The translations under genes and the position numbers were made by a program. DNA of 64,000 nt from Liolophura sinensis (taxonomy: Eukaryota > Mollusca > Polyplacophora > Chitonida > Chitonidae): the NCBI RefSeq assembly GCF_032854445.1, contig NC_088304.1, forward strand, positions 16,343,850 through 16,407,849, given 5' to 3'. Of the stretch, positions 1-10,652 are shown piece after piece. Positions within the stretch are counted from its first letter, which is position 1, and every line of letters begins with the position of its first letter. The notes under the pieces are model-generated. The model made no database searches. It was not told the DNA's origin and saw only the letters and a list, made by a program, of their open reading frames with translations.

Positions 1-998
1 CACACCTCACCTGGTACCTCACAACCACCTTGACATAAGAATGTTTCACTAGTATGACCACAATTCACCTGGTACCTCACAACCGCCGTGACATAAGAAT
101 GTTTCACTTGTATGACCACACCTCACCCGGTACCTCACAACCACCTTGACATAAGAATGTTTCACTTGTATGACCACACCTCACCTGGTACCTCACAACC
201 GCCGTGACATAAGAATGTTTCACCTGTATGACCACATCTCACCCGGTACCTCACAACCACCTTGACATAAGAATGTTTCACTTGTATGACCACACCTCAC
301 CTGGTACCTCACAACCCCGCTGACATTAGAATGTTTCACCTGTATGACCACACCTCACCTGGTACCTCACAACCACCTTGACATAAGAATGTTTCACTTG
401 TATGACCACACCTCACCTGGTACCTCACAACCCCGCTGACATAAGAATGTTTCACCTGTATGACCACACCTCACAACCACCTTGACATAAGAATGTTTCA
501 CTTGTATGACCACACCTCACCCGGTACCTCACAACCACCTTGACATAAGAATGTTTCACTTGTATGACCACACCTCACCCGGTACCTCACAACCGCCTTG
601 ACATAAGAATGTTTCACTTGTATGACCACACCTCACCTGGTACCTCACAACCACCTTGACATAAGAATGTTTCACTTGTATGACCACACCCCACCTGGTA
701 CCTCAAAACCGCCTTGACATAAGAATGTTTCACTTGTATGACCACACCTCACCTGGTACCTCACAACCACCTTGACATAAGAATGTTTCACCTGTATGAC
801 CACACCTCACAACCACCTTGACATAAGAATGTTTCACTTGTATGACCACACCTCACCCGGTACCTCACAACCACCTTGACATAAGAATGTTTCACTTGTA
901 TGACCACACCTCACCCGGTACCTCACAGCACCACTGACATAAGAATGTTTCACCTGTATGACCACACCTCGCCCAGTACCTCACAGCACCGCTGAGAT
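1..998. repeat. 58-bp minisatellite, runs off the left edge
   Basis: About 17 tandem copies of a 58-bp unit that begins with CACACCTCACCTGGTACCTC and ends in TTTCACTTGTATGAC. Copies differ by a few substitutions (ACCACCTTG versus CCCCGCTG or GCCGTG). At least two copies, near 466 and 806, lack a 12-bp piece around the GGTACC. The last copies, after about 930, are more diverged. The array is open at base 1, so its true length is unknown. Since only the 3' exons of PRR11 follow, it probably lies inside an upstream PRR11 intron. Confidence 0.95.
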
Positions 999-1477
999 AA
1001 GGCTGTGGTCAAACCAACGAGCTGCATGTTCAAGTTGTCGGCCAGTTATTGTCAACGGTCAGTATGTTAGCCTTGTGCGGAGTTTGCTCTGTTCACTTTT
1101 TGAAGTGGGGATTGCCTCCCCTTGGCTCTCTTTGGCTCCCCTTTCATATAAGCGTGAATGGACCGTCCTCATGGTAATGTCTCATTCCATAACAAGTTAG
1201 ACAACAAACATAATGTGTGTGTTGTGGCATATTAGAAGAATGTTCATTGAACTGCACAAATTTTATGATTTGTGTGAAGTTTATATGTGCCCCTACCTAA
1301 ACAGTACATTTTTGTCTTAAGAATATTAGCAATTAGGCTTTCTAATTTATCTAAATTTATACTTTATTGTAAATTTGTTAAGAAGTTAGTTAGAAAGTTA
1401 AAAAGAAAGAAAGGATGAAAAAGTAAAAATTCAATTTTTTGAATTTTGATGGCCAATGGATTACTGTATACCTGTAG

Positions 1478-3398
1478 GCACAGGTTGAGACTAGTGGAAG
1501 CGGCCCCCTGGTGACCCTCCAGCAGCTGAGGAAGGTGACCTTACGCAGCTCTTCCTCTAACCTCCTCAGGCAGAAAAATCCCGGGGAGGAAGACAAGGAA
1601 AACTCAGTTGATCAGGAAAAGTGAGTAGATAGGACAGTACCCACCTGTGGTGTTGTGATGGGGGTGGTTATCTAAAATACATTATTTTGAGAGAAGTTCG
1701 TTACAGGTTTTCATTAAAAGCAACTGTGTATTCATTAATTGTAACATGACTAATCCTCTAAGAAGGGCTCTAACTTTATTTGGAAAGGGCTTAATGAGAA
1801 ATGTAACCCAAATTGTCACCAAGATATTTTTTAGAAGTATATACAATGGTTGATGAAAATATTATTGTTTTCCAGATTGGCTAAGCAGGCTTCAGCAAAG
1901 AGACAACATTTAAAGAAAACCCAAATGAAAAGGTAATGTAAATTTAATCAGCTCTAGATCCATTTTATGTCACTCTGAAGATGTGGGCATTTGTAAGGAA
2001 CTGCCCAATTAATTCTAATTGTAAAGAGATATTTAACTTTCTTAATTAACAGCTTTTTAATGTTTGAAACTTACAGTTGAAAACTGAACAGTTAAATTCA
2101 AATGGGATTGGTCAATGTTTTGGTCAGGAGCCCAGGAGGAACACCAATCACAGGCAAGAAGAGGAAGAGAGAGAGTGGTCAGGGCTTGACCAATATCATG
2201 TCCAAAGCCTTGAGGAGAAAATTTGAGGTATTCATGCACATATAATTTTGTTTGAAATCTTGAAAATGGGTTTGTATAATATGCTTTCATCTCTCAGTTA
2301 AAGAGCCTCTATTTCATCTGTTCCACAAACTTTCTGAAAATATGCTGCACATGTTCCAGCCTAAAATATGTAAAAAAAAAGGAGCGGATTTATTACTTAT
2401 GACATTGTGTCTAACAGAGATGATTTCACATTTATTACTTGTGACATTGTGTTGTGTCTGAGATGATTTCAACATTTATCACATGTAACATTGTGTTGTC
2501 TGACAGAGAGGATTTCACATTTATCACTTGTAACGTTGTGTTGTCTAACAGAGATGATTTCAAATTTATTACTTGTGACATTGTGTTGTCTAACAGAGAT
2601 GATTTCGCATATATTACTTGCAGTAATGTTGTGTTGTTTCCAAATAAGAGGATTTCCCATTTTAACATTGTGTTGTCTAGCTGGGAGGATTTCACAACAT
2701 GCATTACTTATCCATGTCGTACCATTTCAGCTAAGAGAATTTGACATTTATTACTTGTTGTAACAGTAGCAGGCTGTTGTTTCCAGCCGAGAGGGTTTGA
2801 CATTTATTACTTGTTGTAACAGTAGCATGCTGTTGTTTCCAGCCGAGAGGGTTTGACATTTATTACTTGTTGTAACTGTAGCATGCTGTTGTTTCCAGCC
2901 GAGAGGGTTTGACATTTATTACTTGTTGTAACAGTAGCATGCTGTTGTTTCCAGCTGACAAGGACTCCGTCTGTGGAAGAGAAAACCTCTGGGGGTTCAC
3001 ACAGTCCAGCATCTCCACAATTCCCAAACAACTCTCCACAAATGGGTAACAGCTCTCCACAGGAAACTGGCAAGTCTCCACTATCTTCTAGCAACACTGA
3101 TGTGGAAACAACAACTGCTAAGGACTTGACTGAGACCATTTTACCCCCGGAAAATGAAGTTGTGGAGGATAATAACAATGGAAATGAGCACAGATCCAAA
3201 GTGAATAAGCTAGAAGATTCAACTGTATGCAGAAGAATGTCAAATAATGCAGGTCATGAGGATACAGAAGAGCTCCAGCCTGACTTACCTGCCCAGGAAG
3301 ATTGTACGGCCAAAGTGGACAAATGCCTTGAGAACAGCAATAACAATTCTAAAGATACAGCAGATGGAGGCGAGGGAGACTCTGGTATTGTGGAGTGA
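1478..3398 (+). CDS. PRR11: PRR11-like proline-rich protein 11, 3' four exons
   Basis: Four in-phase coding exons: 1478-1620 (acceptor could also be six bases later, at 1484), 1876-1932, 2128-2227 and 2955-3398, joined by GT-AG introns with phases 2, 2 and 0. Together they encode the last 247 residues. Two blocks match vertebrate PRR11 as I remember it: PLVTLQQLRKVTLRSSSNLL resembles the V-T-x-x-D-L-x-x-V-T-L motif, and RSPGGTP followed by GLTNIMSKALRRKFELTRTP matches the conserved C-terminal box. After that box the tail is long, Ser/Asn/Glu-rich and apparently disordered, longer than in human. The upstream exons with the proline-rich part lie left of the window. Human PRR11 acts in late S to mitosis cell-cycle progression. 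The last acceptor sits at the end of a tandem array (2385-2954), and the stop codon is followed within about 20 bp by another array. The family call rests on remembered sequence, not a search. Confidence 0.82.
2385..2954 (+). repeat. Minisatellite carrying the acceptor of the last PRR11 exon
   Basis: Two merged blocks. From about 2385 to 2750 there are seven units of about 45 bp with the core TTGTGTTGTCTAACAGAGAT. From about 2755 to 2954 there are three and a half units of 56 bp with the core TGTTGTTTCCAGCCGAGAGG. The blocks are related: both contain pyrimidine-rich sequence, then a CAG or CCAG, then GAGANGATTT or GAGAGGGTTT, then ATTTATTACTTG. The final unit ends in TGTTGTTTCCAG at 2943-2954, which is the real 3' splice site of exon 2955-3398. 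The first exon bases (CTGACAAGG) still resemble the CCGAGAGGG that follows the AG in the other copies. Confidence 0.9.
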
Positions 3399-3415
3399 GG
3401 ACTCAGAGACAAGAC

Positions 3416-4050
3416 TATCATTAGACATTTGACTGATGTCTTGGCGAGACACTTGGCTGGTGTCATTGGTCAGACACTTGCCTGGTGTCATTGATGAGAC
3501 GCTTGACTGAATGTCATTGGAGAGACACTTGCCCGGTGTCATTGCTGAGACACTTGCCTGGTGTCATTAGTTAGACACTTGGCTTGTGTCATTGATGAGA
3601 TGCTTGACTGAATGTCATTAGAGAGACACTTGCCTGGTGTCATTGTTGAGACACTTGGCTGATGTCATTGCTGAGACACTTGGCTGATGTCATCGGTGAA
3701 ATACTTGACTGGTGTCATTAGTGAGACACTTGCCTGGTGTCATTGATGAGACACTTGCCTGGTGTCATTGATGAGATGCTTAACTGATGTCATTAGTGAG
3801 ACACTTGCCTGGTGTCATTGGTGAGACACTTGGCTGGTGTCATTAGTTAGACACTTGGCTTGTGTCATTGATGGGACGCTTGCTTGGTGTCATTGATGAG
3901 ATGCTTGACTGATGTCATTAGTGAGACACTTCCCTGGTGTCATTGGTGAGACACTTGGCTGGTGTCATTAGTTAGACACTTGGCTGGTGTCATTGATGAG
4001 ACGCTTGACTGTTGTCATTGGCGAGATACTTGACTGATGTCATTGGTTAG
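3416..4050 (+). repeat. 25-bp minisatellite in the PRR11 3' UTR
   Basis: About 25 copies of a 25- to 27-bp unit, consensus GAGACACTTGCCTGGTGTCA plus TTGAT, beginning about 20 bp after the PRR11 stop codon. Variants alternate between ACACTTG and ACGCTTG or ATGCTTG, and between GGTGTC and GAATGTC or GATGTC, giving a higher-order pattern of two to four units. It is probably transcribed as 3' UTR, although no polyadenylation site can be assigned. Confidence 0.92.
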
Positions 4051-4164
4051 GCTTACCTGCAAACAGAATAAGCAGGACAGGATATGACAAGCACCTGGTC
4101 CTCCCAGGGTGAAAAAAACATGGTAATGTGGAGTCAGAAATGAGACAGTAACAAACCGGAGACA

Positions 4165-4525
4165 GTTGACTGGTTTTTGTTGTGAGACACTTGAATGGTG
4201 TATGCCACGAGACACTTGACTGGTGTATGCCACGAGACACTTGACTGGTGTATGCCACGAGACACTTGACTGGTTTTTGTTGTGAGACACTTGACTGGTT
4301 TTTGTTGTGAGACACTTGACTGGTGTATGTCACAAGACACTTGACTGGTGTATGTCACGAGACACTTGACTGGTGTATGTCATGAGACACTTGACTGGTG
4401 TATGTCACGAGACACTTGACTGGTGTAAGCCATGAGACACTTGACTGGTGTATGCCACGAGACACTTGACTGGTGTAAGCCATGAGACACTTGACTGGTG
4501 TATGTCATGAGACAATTTACTGCTA
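4165..4525 (+). repeat. Second block of the 25-bp repeat family
   Basis: About 14 copies of GAGACACTTGACTGGTGTAT plus GCCAC, with GTTTTTGTTGT replacing GTGTATGCCAC in three copies. The first 15 bases match the block at 3416-4050, so the two arrays share an origin. They are separated by about 115 bp of non-repeated sequence. Confidence 0.92.
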
Positions 4526-5194
4526 TGGCTTTTATAATTCAATATTATTATTCAGTTCATCATGCATAATTGCACTGGTAATACACCTTTTTTGAGTCAC
4601 GTTTTTTAGACTTATTTCCATTTTGACGGAGAAAGATACTTTCATAGAAATACATTTTGTCAAATGTGTAGCAGCTTTTTTGCAAAATATGTGGTTCATA
4701 AAAAGGATAAGATGTGGTAAATCTTGACCTTAGAGTCTTTCCAAAATTTATTCGACATTTCATAGGAAGGACACTGCACACTTCATGATTTCACTTACTT
4801 TGTTTTACTGCGAATAATGAGGGCAACACAGTGCAGCTCCAGCAGTTAGAGTTTGGATGCAAGTTTTTTTTTGTGTTTTTGTTATTTTTTGGCAAAACTT
4901 TTTATGTGATATTAAAACAGTAGATAATAATGATAGTTGCTTTCCATGTTTGTGATATTTATGGTAGATGTAGAACTAGACCCGAGTGAAATTCCGAATA
5001 GCTTGGTGATAGCATATATACTTGCACAGACAACATTTACCTGCTGTAAACCAGAATCTTACACATGTTGAATTTCTCAGGCCATTAACGGAAGCTTTTG
5101 TTGTGCTCCCAGCTAACAGGTTTGTACATTTTTTTATAACATGCATATTAAGTGTCAAATAATATAGCTGTTACAAGGACACAAAACAACATCA
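4526..5194. other. Intergenic sequence, nothing recognised
   Basis: AT-rich single-copy sequence downstream of PRR11. It holds only short random reading frames, and I see no repeat or RNA gene here. Confidence 0.6.
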
Positions 5195-5728
5195 AATGCC
5201 AACAGCACCTGCCAACAGATGCCAGCCTCACCTGCCAACAGATGGTAACTGCACCTATCAACAGGTGCAAACAGCACCTACTGACAGATTCCAACAGCAT
5301 CTAGCAACAGATGCCAACAGCACCCATACTATCATATACCAACAGCATCTGCCAACACATGCCAACAGCACACACCAACAGTTACCAACAATATCAAAAA
5401 TATGCCAACAGCACCTACCAACGCATGCCAACAGCTCCTACCAACACATGCCAACAGCTCCTACCAATTGAGGCCAGCGTCGCCTACCAGTTCAACAGAT
5501 GCCAGCACATACCAACACATGCCAACAGCTCCTACCAACACATGCCAACAGCTCCTACCAACACATGCCAACAGCACCTACCAGTACATGCCAACAGCTC
5601 TTACCAACACATGCCAACAGCTCTTACCAACACATAACACATGCTAACAGCTCCTACCAACACACGCCAAAAGCACCTGCAAAAAAAATGCAAACAGCAC
5701 CAGCCAAAACATGCCAACAGATGCCAAA
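5195..5728 (+). repeat. 22- to 24-bp minisatellite
   Basis: About 24 copies of a CCAACAGCTCCTACCAACAC-type unit of 22-24 bp. Copies up to about 5400 are the most diverged, and those from 5410 to 5640 are almost identical, which suggests recent expansion of the middle. All forward frames stay open for long stretches and read as Pro-Thr-Asn-Gln repeats, which I do not regard as protein. Confidence 0.93.
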
Positions 5729-6254
5729 TTACATTCTGCAATTTGATATTGCACATCCAGGCATTTTCTTGGGGCTGTACTTGAGGGTTCTCTAATTGCT
5801 CAGGATTGTTTGCCACCCTGTGTAAACACATATGAGATTTTACGTTATTTACTTACATATACCGGTACATATTTAATTCTCAATAGCATCTACCAATATC
5901 TACCAATACCTTTGCATATTATATTACTCGGTTATTAATGGGGCTTACATGTAATTGTGTTTGTTACACAGAGTAAACTCATTTTAAGTAATTTCCTGAA
6001 CTTTATTTCCATCTTGTAATTCAGAAGGTGTGGGGTTCATCGTTTTGCCACCAATTCTTATTCTTTTATGTTTTTGCATTTCTACATTTGTTTTCATCAG
6101 CAGTGTATATGTAGATGTCATAATTTATTCTGCTCTGCATTAAAGTCTCGGGTAGCTTTGTGTTACTTGCTGTATCCAATCCCAATAAGGAGATCGCATG
6201 TTTTTTAATCCTGTGAGGTAGTGCTAGTGCAGTTATATCAAAAAGGAATGTAGC

Positions 6255-6436
6255 ATTATGTCTGCAGTGTTACAGTGTACTAGTTTATGTCTGCAGTGTT
6301 ACAGTGTACTAGTTTATGTCTGCAGTGTTACAGTGTACTAGTTTATGTCTGCAGTGTTACAGTGTACTAGTTTATGTCTGCAGTGTTACAGTGTACTAGT
6401 TTATGTCTGCAATGTTACAGTGTACTAGTTTCTGCT
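6255..6436 (+). repeat. 29-bp minisatellite
   Basis: Six nearly identical tandem copies of a 29-bp unit with the core TTATGTCTGCAGTGTTACAG. The last copy is diverged. Low divergence suggests a young array. Confidence 0.93.
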
Positions 6437-6485
6437 GTAGCATTATGGCTACATGTACATGCAGGGTGTTCAAACAGGGCAAGTG

Positions 6486-6700
6486 GCAGGCCACAGAAAG
6501 CTGTCTACTGCCATCCCTGTAGCAGGCTGCAGACAGCTGTCTACTGTTGTCCCCGTAGTAGGCTGCAGACAGCTGTCTACTGCCATCCCCGTAGCAGGCT
6601 GCACACAGCTGTCTACTGCCATTCCCATAGCAGGCTGCAGACAGCTGTCTACTGTTTTCCCATAGCAGGTTGCAGACATCTGTATACTGTTGTCCCTGAG
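6486..6700 (+). repeat. 36-bp minisatellite
   Basis: Five to six copies of a 36-bp unit with the core AGCTGTCTACTGCCATCCCT followed by GTAGCAGGCTGCAGAC. It lies about 50 bp beyond the 29-bp array and shares no obvious sequence with it. Confidence 0.93.
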
Positions 6701-7683
6701 GCCGTCTTCTTTAGAAATTCTGACCATTCAAACATGTTGTAATTGTGATATAATTACTTTCAATTCAGCTGCCTACGTTTGAGCTCTCTGATGTCTTTTC
6801 TTATTCAAAATGAAAATACTGTACATGATAAAGTTTTTCTGTTAATGTTGACAGTAGACTTACACTATCATAACTATATCTATACTTGCATTTATTTCAG
6901 ACTACATGTGTATGTATGTTGGGGTACAGGGTGCCAAATAAAGATTAAATTTGTACACATTGAAGGACATAATGATCTGTAATGTGGACTGTAAGTATAT
7001 ATAGACATGCTTCAAATACTGGAGCTAAAGTCATGTCCTTAATTTTACAGTTGTGACCTCCACAGTAAATTGACCTGTTGGTGAACGTACATTGGTGCAT
7101 ACAGAAAGAATGTATGTGTTATCTCTGTAGTGGACATTTCTTTATTTTGCTACAGGCACATATTGCATTCCTATAAAGGGAACCTTTCTGCACAGGTTAT
7201 ACAAGAAAACTTACCCTGCCTGTTAGCGTGATTTTCCCCTAAGTGTACATGTACCAGTCAGACCTTAATCAAGTAGTTAAACTCTATCAGTGTTAACCAG
7301 CAGCATCTTGTACCGATATGTAACTCACAATAATACTTTATAGTGGATGCTTTTTTTGTTACTCGCACACATGCTGACTTACTTACATCAAGGTACAGAT
7401 GTAGTTCAGAATAAACTGATCAACAAAGATAAATTACAGCTTTATTTGTTCCCTAAGGTTGAATCCTATACATGTATGATGGTGCATCGGTTAGAAAAAA
7501 AGGAAATCACTTCTAGTCCTAGATTCCAAGTGCATAAACTATGTACTTCATCATATCATTAAGACCTGGATTCATTCTCAAGTCTGGTCACGGCTAAGAA
7601 TTTATGAGAAAGACAGTCTTGGTTTTTGTCCATGCTTTACAGAGTCTAGGGGGAAGTCAATCAGAAACTTTTCCATATTCTGT

Positions 7684-7905
7684 TGCGTAGTCATTAGCGT
7701 ACTCACTGTAACACAGTCAAGCAGGAGTCTCACCTTTTCAATTGCTGTGAGTTGAAATCCAGCTTATGCTAAGTTCCTCTCCTATCATATTTAGGAAGGT
7801 CTGCAGCAACCTGCCGATGACCATCAATTTCCTCGTGCTCTGCCAGGTTTCCATTCACCATAAAGCCAGCCGCTTATGTACAAATGAAATAAAGTGTTCC
7901 CAGTG
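7684..7905 (+). mobile_element. Old copy of the main tRNA-derived SINE (family 1)
   Basis: Degenerate match to the body of the full copies at 40613 and 34901: AGGAGTCTCACC, GCTGTGAGTT, AGGAAGGTCTGCAGCAACCTG, CTCTGCCAGGTTTCC and a final AAATGAAATAAA, all in the same order. The divergence is high, so it is one of the oldest copies in the window. Confidence 0.75.
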
Positions 7906-8689
7906 AATCTTTTTTAATGTGACACAACTTTCTGATAATTCTCTATGTGTTGAACCAGACCCCAAGGCTGACCATATCGTGCTTCAGCAAACTTGAGGGT
8001 AGTGCCAACGGTGGAGACATCCGAGATGGCACAAGTAGGCTACATCACGCATAAAATCAGAGACAGTACCTGATCATGTCCAACTCAGAGTCTTTCATAG
8101 GCCTTGATTACGGTTTTGCAGGAAGAGGAAAAATACACAACTATCTATAGAGTCCTTAAAGCCTACCTTAAAATTTAAATAATAACATCCTAGAAATTTT
8201 GATTTCAACGTCAGCAGCAAAGAAAACAGTTATATGTTCATGAAGTGTATGTCACATGACTATCCACAAAAACAACTTTATTTATTTCTTTAACCTGGTA
8301 AAATGCAAAATTTTAATGAACTTTAACAAATTTCATGAACATGGTTGTTCATTCTTTGTGACATTACTGACATACTGTGCTGCCTAACAGTGTATCAAGC
8401 CAGAAATTACACATACTAGATTGAGCAATTGGCCAAAACCATTGGATTTTCTTCTCAGAAGGAAAATTACTTATTGGTCCCCTGATTGCCAGGTAAAACT
8501 TGAGGTACTCTATACCTGTACCAATTATGCATAATAAATGTGCTCCTCTGTACTTCGTAAGTGCAAATATTGGAATACAGGTTTTCTCGGTGACTCAATT
8601 CAAATTTAAGGGGCAGGATTTGAACAGAAGACAGCAAGGTCAACCTTTTTGGATAGAACCCTTAGCCTCTTGATTGTAATTTTAATCTT

Positions 8690-9075
8690 TCATAAGACAA
8701 GGAGCCATCAGCTGTGTGCATACACTATGCATTCTTGTGACAGGGTGAATCCATGCTGACAAAGCACTGTCACCATTGAAATATCATGCCGAGGACACCA
8801 GGCACAACACCTCACTCAGCCACATTATATTGACACTGGGTCAACAAGTCCTGAGCTTGGTTTCACGAAGCACATTTACTCAACGACTAGTATTATAGGC
8901 ATAACATCGCCATGGTGGTTGCAAGCTTGTGACGTTAAAGAGAGCTTCGTGAAACTGAGGCCAGTTTCCTTGCTCACAAAGCTGAGCACCAAATGATGAG
9001 TACCATTTTTGAAGTCTTTGGTATAACCCCACCAGGGTTTGAACCTGTGTGTCTTGAATTCAAATCATTAGGCAA
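8690..9075 (+). mobile_element. Degenerate SINE-like repeat (family 2), interrupted by a MITE
   Basis: It shares ordered blocks with 22845-23135: TCTTGTGACAGGGTGAATCC, ATATCATGCCGAGGACACCA, GAGCACC and AGTACCATTTTTGAAGTCTT. It ends in CCAGGGTTTGAACCTGTGTG, which resembles a Pol III B box. The middle is split at 8851-8964 by a short inverted-repeat insertion that is absent from the other copy. Confidence 0.7.
8851..8964. mobile_element. 114-bp MITE nested in a SINE
   Basis: Imperfect terminal inverted repeats: CTGAGCTTGGTTTCACGAAG at the left and CTTCGTGAAACTGAGGCCAG at the right pair at 16 of 20 positions. The inner 11 bp (GTTTCACGAAG) is perfect. It interrupts the family 2 SINE between GTC and TTTCCTTGCTC, which are nearly adjacent in the uninterrupted copy. 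It has no coding capacity. Confidence 0.65.
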
Positions 9076-10652
9076 CCGAAGCCGTCAAATATTTTTAAGG
9101 GTGGAAATAAATAATGCAGAGAAACCAAAATTTCTGGAGCAATTTAAGTTGATCAACCATTCCAGGTGATCAGCAATGTTGTCAGGATTTTATTAAGTCG
9201 TAAGAAGTAGTACATGTGCAACTGTTAACACCTGGCTTCCCAGATCCTTCTTATATCTAAATGCTTCAAAACAAAGAATTCCGTGTACATGGATTCAAAC
9301 AGCATTCTGAACTTGTCCAATATTATTTTACTTACTTACTTTACTTACTATTTTACAAACTGTCCACAGGCAAAGTATGAGCATATGTAAACCCCACAAA
9401 ACATGTTATTGCACTCTTTTAGTTACTGTATGCACCACCATTGAGAACATACTGTATTCCAAATGGAAAATGATAACGGTGGCGAGGTAAGCACTAGTTA
9501 AGTTACAAGTACAAGCATCAGCTAAAGCATGGTTATCATAGAAAAGGTAATCCCTGCCTCTTGTAGGGATAACGTGGCAGTCCACAGTCGCTCGGCTCTG
9601 GCGAAGTTTTGAAACAAGAACCAGGCTTAACACACAGAACTGATGATTTCTGCAACACAGATTCTACTCTGCATTTATTTTCTCATGTGAAACGCACGAA
9701 ATTTCAGCACTCAAAAAAAATCAAGTTTATGCTAAATGGAAATCAAAATCAGTCAAAAACAAGTAAATGTATGCATAACAAACCTTAACGATCTTGACAC
9801 TGGTGTTTTCATTTATGAAGTTTCTAATTCTAACATGTAAACAATAAACAAAATTGTTATCATAACTTACATACAAAAAATTTACCATATGCTACTAAAG
9901 TTCACGTATTGACAAACTAAACAGTGATAAAAGTCTGATTAGTAGCCTGGCAACACAGTTAAACATGCAACATTATTCAAACAGTCTTTGTCAAAAGATG
10001 CTAAATTTTCTGCGGTAATATTTTAGTTTTCACAAAGGAATTTAGAAGTGTATGTGCAGGCAGACTAAGCAGTATTAATGGCAGTACTCACAGGCATTGT
10101 GTGCACATACATGTGCAAGTCTTACATAATTACATGTATACAATTATCACAGTTAAGTTATTTTCCAGTATTTAGCTGGAACGCAGGTCTGACTCCAGAC
10201 CCCAAGTCTGCTACATAGATGCATATAATTCCACGCTGGGACAAATATTAATGATGTGTTTCTTAAGATTCTTAAGATCTCATAACATCCTCAAGCCACC
10301 GGAGGATGGGAAATCATCAAAACAAATAGAAACATTCCCTTCTGCCAACTATTCTCCGCCTCAAATCTGCTCACAACCAGGTAAACAAGTGATGCCTACT
10401 TTAACATCACAAGATTTCTCTCAGTACAATTTACATGTGTATGCTTGTCAAGTCATCTGGCACATACAAAGGTGACTCTTCCTTCCTTCAATTCACAAAT
10501 TTGCTGCTGCTGTTTTTAGCCTGTATTTGCAGGACGCATCACGCAAATAAATAATGTACCACGAAAACCCAATTCTGCAGAGAGGTGAGGCAAGTGGGAT
10601 GGACGTGTTTCTGCGTGTGGGTCAGGGCGTAAAGACCACATAACCCTTAGTG

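Larger units (their letters stand above)
6701..10652. other. Intergenic stretch between convergent PRR11 and RSRC2
   Basis: About 4 kb without a convincing exon on either strand. It must contain the RSRC2 3' UTR at its right end, but I cannot place the poly(A) site. Apart from old SINE-type copies at 7684-7905 and 8690-9075, with a nested MITE, I see nothing. Confidence 0.6.

Noticed and set aside
1-998. CRISPR-like array
   Set aside because: Units are contiguous with no unique spacers, and the genome is clearly animal with spliced genes.
5196-5795. Plus-strand Pro-Thr-Asn-Gln repeat frames
   Set aside because: Open in several frames across a 22- to 24-bp minisatellite. No start context, splice sites or non-repeat domain.
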